Shown here piece by piece: positions 15,701 to 19,529 of a stretch of DNA of 19,529 nucleotides (positions are counted from its first letter, which is position 1; each line of letters opens with the position of its first letter). A program made the position numbers and the translations under genes. This stretch comes from Candidatus Margulisiibacteriota bacterium (GTDB lineage Bacteria; Margulisbacteria; WOR-1; O2-12-FULL-45-9). The notes beneath the pieces are model-generated. The model searched no databases, had not been told where the DNA came from, and saw only the letters and a program-made list of their open reading frames with translations. The stretch is from positions 1 to 19,529 of the forward strand of contig JASEHX010000013.1 of the NCBI GenBank assembly GCA_030018645.1, written 5' to 3'.

Positions 15701-16037
15701 GCTCGGTCATGATAGGCAAGTCGCCGATGAACACCTCTTGCGACTTTACTTCCTTACTGGCTTTACTAAGCAGACGTGTTTCTACTTTCAGCGGCATAGC
15801 ATAAGTAGTTTCCCGGATCAGGCACTCTTGCGGGGAATACTTGGGCTTACCGAGAGTATATTTCCCGGTAAAAGACAGCTCCAGCTTCCCTTCGTGCCCT
15901 TTAATGGGAGAGATTAGCTTGAGTTCTTCCGGCAAACCTACTTCAAAAAACCAATGGAATGATTTCTTCTGCAGTTCAAGCAAATCGGGCGGCTCAACCA
16001 CATGCTTGGGACCGATTAATTTTATTCTTTCTTCCAT
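12774..16037 (-). CDS. rpoB: DNA-directed RNA polymerase subunit beta
   Basis: The beta subunit of core RNA polymerase. At 1087 aa it is shorter than the E. coli protein (1342 aa), in line with absence of the large lineage-specific insertions found there. The rifampicin pocket GTSQLSQFLDQTNPIAEI, then THKRRLSALGPGG, keeps the sensitive-type residues: D378, H388 and S393 correspond to E. coli D516, H526 and S531. Further conserved blocks are HYGRVCPIETPEGPNAGLI, KLAGRHGNKGVV and GGQRFGEMEVWALEAYGAA near the end. The ATG lies 1 nt after the rplL stop. No good Shine-Dalgarno is close (GAAGGAG is about 20 nt away), so translation probably depends on coupling to L7/L12. Confidence 0.98.
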   Translation of the reverse strand: MEERIKLIGPKHVVEPPDLLELQKKSFHWFFEVGLPEELKLISPIKGHEGKLELSFTGKYTLGKPKYSPQECLIRETTYAMPLKVETRLLSKASKEVKSQEVFIGDLPIMTERGTFIINGAERVIVAQLVRSPGVYFREAKKLERSGKYIYYATVIPDRGSWLEVETDASGAIFARINRTRKIPITMLLSAIACTEKEILEALPEGEFRRKSLKECPILPKDEALIEVYKRLRPGDPITQEGAQVYLNNLFFNPRRYDLGRVGRYKINRKLGIDIALDKLCLTKTDILGMVCYLIKINLGDGISDDIDHLGNRRIRAVGELLQRQIRIGLARVERLIKEQMMIRGDENVTPSQLINIRPLQASLKEFFGTSQLSQFLDQTNPIAEITHKRRLSALGPGGLSRERAGFEVRDIHPSHYGRVCPIETPEGPNAGLIASLATHARINDFGFIETPYYKVEKGVISRKIEYLSADVEDMYKIASYDVRQDGKGKIVEDQVAVRYKREFVFAPSNEVNYVGVAAEQVVGVTTALIPFLEHDDANRALMGANMQRQSVPHLRPAMPIVGTGFEKKVAADSRTMVKAENPGKVIKLDARQIVVQRSNDKKDVYNLINFGRSNQDTLVHQRPRVKIGDQVKKDEIIADGSATNNGELALGQNLLVAMMPWEGYNYEDAIILSERLVKEDLLTTVHIQRYEVEIRATKLGMEEVTRELPNANEDALANLDEDGIVVPGSEVAPGDILVGKVTPKGETELPAEEKLLRAIFGDKARDMRDTSLRVPPGETGIVIDVKHFSRTKGDELPPGVHELIRVYIAQMRKVSVGDKLAGRHGNKGVVAKILPVEDMPFLPDGTPVDVILNPLGVPSRMNIGQIYELLLGHAGKILDKYYELPPFDEAFAEDASVMIVESELKKAVKESGITWLDESGKVDLRDGRTGKSFGRKIAIGYMYLMKLIHLVDDKMHARSTGPYSLITQQPLGGKAQFGGQRFGEMEVWALEAYGAAYTLQELLTVKSDDVTGRSRVYEAILKGKSMEKPGTPESFKVLIKELRSLCLDFKTMDKNGKEVSIEEGVKLPAKRTGIFDASAAKGKRRS
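12778..12786 (-). promoter_or_regulatory. ribosome-binding site for the TTG start of rpoC
   Basis: AAGGAGGAG on the coding strand, inside the last codons of rpoB and 6 nt before the TTG at 12771. Its strength makes up for the weak start codon. Confidence 0.85.
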
Positions 16038-16038
16038 A

Positions 16039-16410
16039 TTACTTTATTTCGACTTTCGCTCCTTCGGCTTCTAATTTTTTCTTGATGGCTTCTGCTTCGT
16101 CTTTCTTGACTTTTTCTTTAACCGGCTTGGGAGCAGAATCGACCACATCTTTGGCTTCTTTCAGGCCTAAACCGGTCACTTCACGCAAAACCTTGAGGAC
16201 TTGGATTTTTTTGTCGCCAGCCGAAGTTAAAATGACATCAAATTCATCTTTTACTTCAGCCGCTTCTGTGCCGGCCGCTGCCGCCGCCCCCGCCATTACC
16301 GGGGCCGCCGCGGAAACACCGAATTTGTCTTCCATTTTCTTGACCAAATCCGCCACTTCCAGCATGGTCATCCCCTCCACCACCGTTAATACTTCATCTA
16401 CCTTGCTCAT
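16039..16410 (-). CDS. rplL: 50S ribosomal protein L7/L12
   Basis: The stalk protein, present in several copies, that recruits translational GTPases. The 123-aa product has an N-terminal dimerization helix pair (1-30), a flexible Ala-rich hinge (about 33-50) and the C-terminal factor-binding domain (about 54-123) with KVLREVTGLGLKEAKDVVD. ATG overlaps the rplJ stop (ATGA), with an AAAGGAGG Shine-Dalgarno about 9 nt upstream. Strong initiation here fits the need for more L7/L12 than L10. There is only 1 nt before rpoB, so the attenuator found at this point in E. coli is missing. Confidence 0.98.
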   Translation of the reverse strand: MSKVDEVLTVVEGMTMLEVADLVKKMEDKFGVSAAAPVMAGAAAAAGTEAAEVKDEFDVILTSAGDKKIQVLKVLREVTGLGLKEAKDVVDSAPKPVKEKVKKDEAEAIKKKLEAEGAKVEIK

Positions 16411-16940
16411 TTCTGTTCGCCTCCTTTCTTTTCTGCTACAGCATTTAATGCATAGATCAGTTTTCTGGCCGTTCCATTTAACACATTAACCAAACCATAA
16501 AGCGGCGACTGCAACCCGCCGATAACCTTTGCCAGCAAGACCTCGCGGGAAGGCAGTTTAGCAACTTTGAGGATTTCTTCTTTCCCCATCATTGTCTTTT
16601 CGATCACTCCGATTTTAATCTCGCCTTTTTCGTATTCCTTAATGGCATCAACCAAGATCTTTAATGGAGCAACTGGATCCTTGTAGCCCAAAAGAACCGC
16701 GGTTGGCCCAGCAAATTCTTGGATGTCGGCAAACCCGGCCTCTTTCATGGCGCGGAAAAACAAAGTGTTTTTATAGACCTTTAATTCTGCTTCCTGCTTG
16801 CGCAGTTTTTTACGCAGGCCGGTAATTTCTTTAACTGAAAAGCCGCTGTAATTGGAAAAAACCAGCACCTTGGCTGAGTCAATTTTTTCCTTTAACTGCT
16901 TTAATGTGGTTTGTTTTTTGACTAATGCTTTGCCTGCCAT
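16407..16940 (-). CDS. rplJ: 50S ribosomal protein L10
   Basis: L10 anchors the L7/L12 dimers to 23S rRNA at the stalk base. The 177-aa product shows SAKVLVFSNYSGFSVKEITG, LRKKLRKQEAELKVYKNTL and an AGPTAVLLGYKDPVAPLKIL segment. The C-terminal helix (LVNVLNGTARKLIYALNAVA) that binds L7/L12 dimers is present. It starts 1 nt after the rplA stop, with AAGGAAG 6 nt upstream. The structured L10-binding mRNA leader that precedes rplJ in E. coli cannot exist here as an intergenic element; any autoregulatory site would have to lie in rplA or further upstream. Confidence 0.97.
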   Translation of the reverse strand: MAGKALVKKQTTLKQLKEKIDSAKVLVFSNYSGFSVKEITGLRKKLRKQEAELKVYKNTLFFRAMKEAGFADIQEFAGPTAVLLGYKDPVAPLKILVDAIKEYEKGEIKIGVIEKTMMGKEEILKVAKLPSREVLLAKVIGGLQSPLYGLVNVLNGTARKLIYALNAVAEKKGGEQK

Positions 16941-16941
16941 C

Positions 16942-17652
16942 TTATGCTTCCTTGGCTTCCATTTCTTCCAGCGCCGCGGGTATGTTGATTTTAACTGCCG
17001 GCCCCATGCTGGAAGAAAGGGTAATTGATTGGATATAGGATCCCTTGGTGCCCGATGGCTTGGCTTTTACGATGGCGTGCAGTGCTGAATGGAAATTTTT
17101 CAATAGGTCGGCTTCATTAAAAGATACCTTCCCCAACAGCATATGGAGAGCGCCGGTCTTGTCCATTTTAAACTCTACTTTCCCTTTTTTATACTCCTGC
17201 ACGGTTTTCCCGATTTCAAAGGTGACAGTGCCGGTTTTTGGGTTGGGCATTAATCCTTTGGTGCCCAATATTTTCCCAACCTTCCCGACTGTTCCCATCA
17301 TATCCGGCGTGGCCAAGACCACATCAAACCCTAAAAATCCTTCGCTGATCTTTTGCACCAGGTCCTCGGCCCCTACCACATCCGCGCCGGCATCTTGGGC
17401 TTCTTTTTGTTTATCCGGCTTGGCAATAACCGCCACTTTCTTGGTTTTTCCTGAACCAGCCGGCAGCATAACCGTTCCCCTTACCGCGCTTTTTTTGGGA
17501 TCAACCCCCATTTTCATGGCCAAGTCAATGCTTTCATCAAATTTGGCCGGGGCGGCCTTTTTGACCAATTGGACGGCTTCGGCCGGGGTATAAGCTTTCC
17601 CTTTTGCAATTAATTTTGTCTTTTCCTGATATTTTTTCCCTGGTTTCTTCAT
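16942..17652 (-). CDS. rplA: 50S ribosomal protein L1
   Basis: L1 forms the mobile stalk at the E site and in several bacteria represses its own operon by binding mRNA. The 236-aa product is standard length. It has VQLVKKAAPAKFDESIDLAM, RGTVMLPAGSGKTKKVAVIA, the domain II stretch LGTKGLMPNPKTGTVTFEIG and a conserved end with AIVKAKPSGTKGSYIQSITL followed by SSSMGP. The ATG is 2 nt after the rplK stop, with GGTGGAG 5 nt upstream. An L1 mRNA target, if present, is most likely in rplK or the spacer before it; I could not identify one. Confidence 0.98.
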   Translation of the reverse strand: MKKPGKKYQEKTKLIAKGKAYTPAEAVQLVKKAAPAKFDESIDLAMKMGVDPKKSAVRGTVMLPAGSGKTKKVAVIAKPDKQKEAQDAGADVVGAEDLVQKISEGFLGFDVVLATPDMMGTVGKVGKILGTKGLMPNPKTGTVTFEIGKTVQEYKKGKVEFKMDKTGALHMLLGKVSFNEADLLKNFHSALHAIVKAKPSGTKGSYIQSITLSSSMGPAVKINIPAALEEMEAKEA

Positions 17653-17654
17653 GG

Positions 17655-18083
17655 CTACTCCACCGTAATTCCCATGTTGCGGGCGGTGCCTTCGATAATT
17701 TTCATGGCCGCGTCAACATCATTGGCGTTGAGATCGGGTAATTTAACTTCGGCAATTTCGCGCAGTTTGGCGCGCGATACCTTTCCAACTTTATCTTTGT
17801 TCGGGATACCGGAGCCCTTTTCGATACCGGCGGCCTTGCAGAGTAAAACCGCCGCCGGCGGGGTTTTCAATTCAAAACTAAACGAGCGATCCTTATAAAT
17901 GGAAATTTCTACCGGGATAACGGTATCGCCTTTGTCTTTGGTGGCCGCATTATACTGCTTGCAAAACTCCATTATATTGAGGCCATGCTGACCTAATGCT
18001 GGACCAATTGGAGGCGCCGGATTCGCCGCTCCCGCCTTGATCTGCAATTTTACTTTGGTTATTACTTCTTTTTTCTTGGCCAT
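17655..18083 (-). CDS. rplK: 50S ribosomal protein L11
   Basis: L11 is part of the GTPase-associated centre and needed for RelA activation. The 142-aa product is the usual length. The N-terminal domain holds the thiostrepton-region proline motif NPAPPIGPALGQHGLNIM at residues 21-38. The C-terminal rRNA-binding domain holds KTPPAAVLLCKAAGIEKGSG and ends EGTARNMGITVE. It follows a 39-nt spacer made of 7-nt repeats, one of the few real gaps in the window. A GGGAG Shine-Dalgarno inside the repeat lies 7 nt from the ATG. It heads the rplK-rplA-rplJ-rplL set. Confidence 0.98.
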   Translation of the reverse strand: MAKKKEVITKVKLQIKAGAANPAPPIGPALGQHGLNIMEFCKQYNAATKDKGDTVIPVEISIYKDRSFSFELKTPPAAVLLCKAAGIEKGSGIPNKDKVGKVSRAKLREIAEVKLPDLNANDVDAAMKIIEGTARNMGITVE

Positions 18084-18084
18084 T

Positions 18085-18119
18085 AATTAACTCCCAACTA
18101 ACGACTTACAACTAACAAC
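18085..18119 (-). repeat. five heptad repeats (GTTGTTA type) before rplK
   Basis: On the coding strand the nusG-rplK spacer splits into five consecutive 7-mers: GTTGTTA, GTTGTAA, GTCGTTA, GTTGGGA, GTTAATT. All start GTT or GTC and four of the five end in A. The rplK Shine-Dalgarno (GGGAG) is made from the junction of the fourth and fifth units. Short tandem heptamers of this kind resemble the STRR elements of some cyanobacteria; that resemblance is by eye only. It fills essentially the whole spacer, so no separate promoter or terminator is visible here. Confidence 0.75.
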
Positions 18120-18122
18120 TTC

Positions 18123-18827
18123 CTAAACAATTTTCTGAGCGTGTTCGAAATTCACTTCCACCGGCGTATCGCGCCCAAAGATATTAATTAATACTTTCAA
18201 CTTGCCTTTGCTTTCGCTTACTTCATCAACCGTCCCGGTATATCCGCGGAATGCACCGGAAATGATCCGGACGCCTTCACCCTTTTCAAAACTTACCTCC
18301 AGCCGCTCTTCTTTACCAAGCTGTTTTAAGACCCTTTGCATTTCCTTATCCGACACCGGCGTCGGCTGGACTTTGGTGCCGATAAAGCGGGCAACTCCCG
18401 GCGTTTGGCGGATCAAGTACCACGACACTTCATCTAAAATCATTTCCAGGAAAACATAGCCGGGAAACATTTTGCGCACCTTTTCAACGCGCTTGCCGCC
18501 TTTTATTTCAACCGTTTCTTCCACCGGCACTAAAACCTGGAACACACGATCTTTTATGTTTTCGCTTTCAATGGTCAGCTCGATAGCTTTTTTAACCCGG
18601 TCTTCTAGTCCGGTCATCGCCTGGATTACATACCAGCGCCTTTCGCCTTTAGGTGCTTCCCTGACTATCTTAGATAAAGCTTCGTCTTCTTTCTCTTTCC
18701 CTGCAGAAGAATCTTCAGGAACAGAAGTATCTTCGGAAACCAAAGGTGCTTCTGGCTCAGCAGGTGTCCCCTCAGGCACGGCTGATTCTGGAACTGGAGC
18801 AGGCGGATTGTTCTCGTTTTCTTCCAT
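18123..18827 (-). CDS. nusG: transcription factor NusG with acidic N-terminal extension
   Basis: NusG binds the polymerase clamp, affects pausing and Rho action, and links RNA polymerase to S10. The 234-aa product is about 50-60 aa longer than the usual 175-185. The NGN domain starts near residue 64 (RRWYVIQAMTGLEDRVKK) and includes KMFPGYVFLEM. The KOW domain is residues 180-234, with GEGVRIISGAFRGYTGTVDE. Residues 1-43 are an extension with 11 acidic residues, 9 prolines and no Lys or Arg, so probably disordered. The ATG is 1 nt after the secE stop with no clear Shine-Dalgarno, suggesting coupling; no better start lies before the NGN domain. Confidence 0.96.
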   Translation of the reverse strand: MEENENNPPAPVPESAVPEGTPAEPEAPLVSEDTSVPEDSSAGKEKEDEALSKIVREAPKGERRWYVIQAMTGLEDRVKKAIELTIESENIKDRVFQVLVPVEETVEIKGGKRVEKVRKMFPGYVFLEMILDEVSWYLIRQTPGVARFIGTKVQPTPVSDKEMQRVLKQLGKEERLEVSFEKGEGVRIISGAFRGYTGTVDEVSESKGKLKVLINIFGRDTPVEVNFEHAQKIV

Positions 18828-18828
18828 C

Positions 18829-19023
18829 TTATTTAATCAAGGCGCCCAGTATCTTGGTAAAGGCAAAATCAATAAACATAACATAAAAACCAACCGCAAA
18901 ACAGATTATAATAATGATAACTGTCGCCACCGCTACATATCTTCGATTTGGCCAGATGACTTTTTTGGTTTCCGCCCTTGTCTCCTTTATAAACTTAATA
19001 ATTTGTTCAAAAACTTTTTTCAA
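18829..19023 (-). CDS. secE: preprotein translocase subunit SecE
   Basis: SecE clamps the two halves of SecY in the inner-membrane translocon. The 64-aa product is the short single-span form: an amphipathic surface helix (about 1-20, VFEQIIKFIKETRAETKKV), the conserved IWPNRR hinge at 23-28, then one membrane segment at about 29-52 (VAVATVIIIIICFAVGFYVM). The start is TTG at 19023, supported by an AAAGGA Shine-Dalgarno 7 nt upstream and the family-like MKKVFEQ opening. It is followed after 1 nt by nusG, the usual pairing. Confidence 0.95.
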   Translation of the reverse strand: MKKVFEQIIKFIKETRAETKKVIWPNRRYVAVATVIIIIICFAVGFYVMFIDFAFTKILGALIK

Positions 19024-19036
19024 GTTCCAATCCTTT

Positions 19037-19078
19037 TCAATCCTTGATTCTTACCCCTACCCTCTAACCCCTATCCCC
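19037..19078 (-). repeat. G-rich heptad repeats before secE
   Basis: On the coding strand this part of the tRNA-Trp to secE spacer reads as 7-mers: GGGGATA, GGGGTTA, GAGGGTA, GGGGTAA, then the looser GAATCAA and GGATTGA. The first four are clear variants of one unit. Just downstream, AAGGATTG occurs twice, 10 nt apart (19038-19045 and 19028-19035), and the second copy provides the secE ribosome-binding site. The unit sequence differs from the heptads before rplK, but the 7-nt period is the same. Confidence 0.7.
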
Positions 19079-19091
19079 TTATTCCCTTCCC
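19054..19091 (-). other. potential G-quadruplex in tRNA-Trp to secE spacer
   Basis: The coding strand, and therefore the RNA, has six G tracts of three or four separated by loops of 2, 5, 3, 5 and 2 nt. This fits the common pattern of four or more G3+ tracts with loops of 1-7 nt. It lies between the CCA end of tRNA-Trp and the secE Shine-Dalgarno. A fold here could affect tRNA 3' processing or secE translation. Folding in the cell is not shown; only the motif is seen. Confidence 0.55.
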
Positions 19092-19096
19092 TAACC

Positions 19097-19170
19097 TGGC
19101 GGGAGCGGGAGGACTTGAACCCCCAGTCCTGGTTTTGGAGACCAGTGGTTTACCATTAACCGACACTCCC
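19097..19170 (-). tRNA. trpT: tRNA-Trp (anticodon CCA)
   Basis: The coding strand folds into a full cloverleaf. The 7-bp acceptor is GGGAGTG with CGCTCCC (one T-G wobble). The D stem GGTT/AACC closes a loop containing GG. The anticodon stem is CTGGT/ACCAG with loop CTCCAAA and anticodon CCA at 19136-19138. The variable loop is 4 nt. The T stem GGGGG/CCTCC (one wobble) closes loop TTCAAGT. The discriminator is G73 and the terminal CCA is encoded (19097-19099). It sits 16 nt after rpmG and upstream of secE, the common bacterial rpmG-trpT-secE-nusG arrangement, so it must be cut from the polycistronic transcript. Confidence 0.97.
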
Positions 19171-19186
19171 CCACTCGCTTCGTCGG

Positions 19187-19336
19187 CTATTTTTCCTCTT
19201 TGTGCTTGGTGTGTTTCCGGCATGAATTGCAGAACTTGGAGAACTCGACTCTTTCTTTTGTCGTCGCTTTGTTCTTCTGGGAAATGTAATTTTTCCTTTT
19301 ACATTCGCCGCAAACCAAAGTTATTGTCTCGCGCAT
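19187..19336 (-). CDS. rpmG: 50S ribosomal protein L33
   Basis: L33 is a small 50S protein near the E site. The 49-aa product MRETITLVCGECKRKNYIS carries on to KFCNSCRKHT, with a complete zinc ribbon: C9, C12, C36 and C39. This is the zinc-containing C+ form; many bacteria also have a C-minus paralogue used when zinc is scarce, which is not in this window. ATG at 19336 has a GTGGAG Shine-Dalgarno 6 nt upstream. It is the first gene after the leader promoter and leads into tRNA-Trp 16 nt later. Confidence 0.95.
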   Translation of the reverse strand: MRETITLVCGECKRKNYISQKNKATTKERVEFSKFCNSCRKHTKHKEEK

Positions 19337-19354
19337 TTATTGCTCCACAAACAC

Positions 19355-19389
19355 AAAAATCCCCCTTGTCCTAAGGTTGGCAAGCGGGG
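19355..19389 (-). terminator. terminator-like hairpin in the rpmG leader
   Basis: On the coding strand CCCC-G-CTTG (19389-19381) pairs with CAAG-GGGG (19368-19361): eight pairs with one bulged G and a 12-nt loop. The stem is followed by G, A and a run of five T. This is the layout of an intrinsic terminator. It lies downstream of the promoter at 19441-19470 and upstream of rpmG, so it would act as a leader attenuator instead of ending another gene. No alternative antiterminator fold is obvious by eye. Confidence 0.5.
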
Positions 19390-19440
19390 AAAAATATCCT
19401 AATGAAAATTTTTACCTATGGCCTGACCAAACAAAAGGTA

Positions 19441-19470
19441 ATTTTACTATAAATAGAGGATTTTTGTCAA
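19441..19470 (-). promoter_or_regulatory. sigma70-type promoter for the rpmG-to-rplX cluster
   Basis: A perfect -35 box TTGACA (19470-19465) is followed by an 18-nt spacer and the -10 box TAAAAT (19446-19441), one mismatch from TATAAT. Transcription would start near 19434 and give a leader of roughly 100 nt before rpmG. It is the only convincing promoter I see for the cluster; the other junctions leave almost no non-coding space, though promoters inside genes were not scanned exhaustively. Confidence 0.75.
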
Positions 19471-19477
19471 GCAGAAT

Positions 19478-19506
19478 TTCACATTACCTTACAATCGAGT
19501 GATAAA
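19478..19506 (+). promoter_or_regulatory. possible weak divergent promoter
   Basis: On the plus strand TTCACA (19478-19483) and GATAAA (19501-19506) are separated by 17 nt, matching the -35 and -10 consensus at five and four of six positions. It points away from the ribosomal cluster and would serve the start at 19523. The match is modest and could be chance. Confidence 0.25.
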
Positions 19507-19522
19507 TTTTAGGGGATATACT

Positions 19523-19529
19523 ATGGGAG
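19523..19529 (+). CDS. possible start of a divergent gene (seven bases only)
   Basis: ATGGGAG at the right edge is preceded by AGGGG at 19511-19515, 7 nt from the ATG, which is good Shine-Dalgarno spacing. Only two codons are visible, so no product can be named. It may mark a gene divergent from the ribosomal cluster, or be chance. Confidence 0.3.

Larger units (their letters stand above)
19337..19529. other. intergenic leader and edge region
   Basis: This is the longest non-coding stretch (about 190 nt). It contains the minus-strand promoter, the terminator-like hairpin, an AT-rich leader and a possible weak divergent promoter with a gene start at the edge. It is more AT-rich than the genes. 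I see no tuf, no further tRNA and no known riboswitch in it. Confidence 0.6.

Noticed and set aside
15959..16489. Open frame of 176 codons on the plus strand
   Set aside because: Antisense to rplL, flanking rpoB and rplJ. The Ala/Ser-rich translation simply mirrors the L7/L12 sequence.
17045..17593. Open frame of 182 codons on the plus strand
   Set aside because: It is entirely antisense to rplA, has no family motif, and is explained by the codon pattern of the ribosomal gene.
18472..19047. Open frame of 191 codons on the plus strand
   Set aside because: Antisense to nusG and secE and low in complexity (Ser/Thr-rich mirror of the acidic extension). No ribosome-binding site or recognizable domain.
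19401..19436. Short leader reading frame starting at TTG (11 codons) before the hairpin
   Set aside because: No Shine-Dalgarno, non-ATG start, and no run of a single regulatory codon. Not enough to call a leader peptide.
19412..19441. Six-base inverted repeat TTACCT/AGGTAA downstream of the promoter
   Set aside because: One arm overlaps the -10 box, so it is not wholly transcribed, and the interior pairs poorly.
19448..19453. TATAAA on the plus strand as a divergent -10 box
   Set aside because: No acceptable -35 box at the right distance, and it overlaps the minus-strand promoter spacer.
1..19529. CRISPR arrays, insertion sequences, prophage, toxin-antitoxin or defence genes
   Set aside because: Nothing of the kind is visible. 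The window is almost wholly filled by conserved ribosomal, polymerase and elongation-factor genes.

Overview
This 19.5-kb window is a bacterial information-processing locus. Apart from the last bases at the right edge, every gene lies on the minus strand, so it reads from right to left. It holds 25 protein genes, the last cut by the left edge, and one tRNA. In transcription order they are rpmG, tRNA-Trp(CCA), secE, nusG, rplK, rplA, rplJ, rplL, rpoB, rpoC, rpsL, rpsG, fusA, rpsJ, rplC, rplD, rplW, rplB, rpsS, rplV, rpsC, rplP, rpmC, rpsQ, rplN and rplX (partial). The classical secE-nusG, L11/L10-rpoBC, str and S10/spc clusters are joined end to end.

Layout. Positions 19337-19529 are a non-coding leader with a good sigma70-type promoter (TTGACA, 18 nt, TAAAAT) and a terminator-like hairpin in front of rpmG. 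Positions 19024-19336 carry rpmG, tRNA-Trp and a G-rich heptad-repeat spacer before secE. Positions 16039-19023 hold secE, nusG and the stalk and L1/L11 proteins; the only other sizeable spacer, before rplK, is also a 7-nt repeat. Positions 8617-16037 are rpoB and an unsplit rpoC. Positions 5660-8611 are rpsL, rpsG and fusA. Positions 1-5660 are the S10 and early spc genes. Most junctions are short overlaps (ATGA, GTGA, TAATG) or gaps of 1-13 nt, so almost every gene looks translationally coupled and the whole block could be one transcript. EF-Tu (tuf) is missing from both of its usual places, between fusA and rpsJ and beside rpmG/tRNA-Trp/secE.

Organism. This is a bacterium: EF-G, bacterial-type beta and beta-prime subunits, L7/L12, L33 and genomically encoded tRNA CCA. 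Base composition is moderate, Shine-Dalgarno sites are strong, and GTG and TTG starts are used freely. RpoC is one polypeptide, unlike in Cyanobacteria, and RpoB is compact at 1087 aa. L24 and L33 are both cysteine-containing (zinc) forms. I cannot name the phylum from the sequence alone. An uncultured lineage, possibly near the Margulisbacteria/Cyanobacteria side of the tree, is a guess based on compactness and on heptad repeats that resemble cyanobacterial STRR elements.

The genes jointly supply the transcription core (beta, beta-prime, NusG, NusE/S10), the translocon subunit SecE, elongation factor G and a large share of both ribosomal subunits. I found no cryptic new system. The points most worth a second look are the two heptad-repeat spacers (one with G-quadruplex potential), the acidic Pro-rich extension of NusG, the leader hairpin, and the loss of tuf from a fully fused super-operon.
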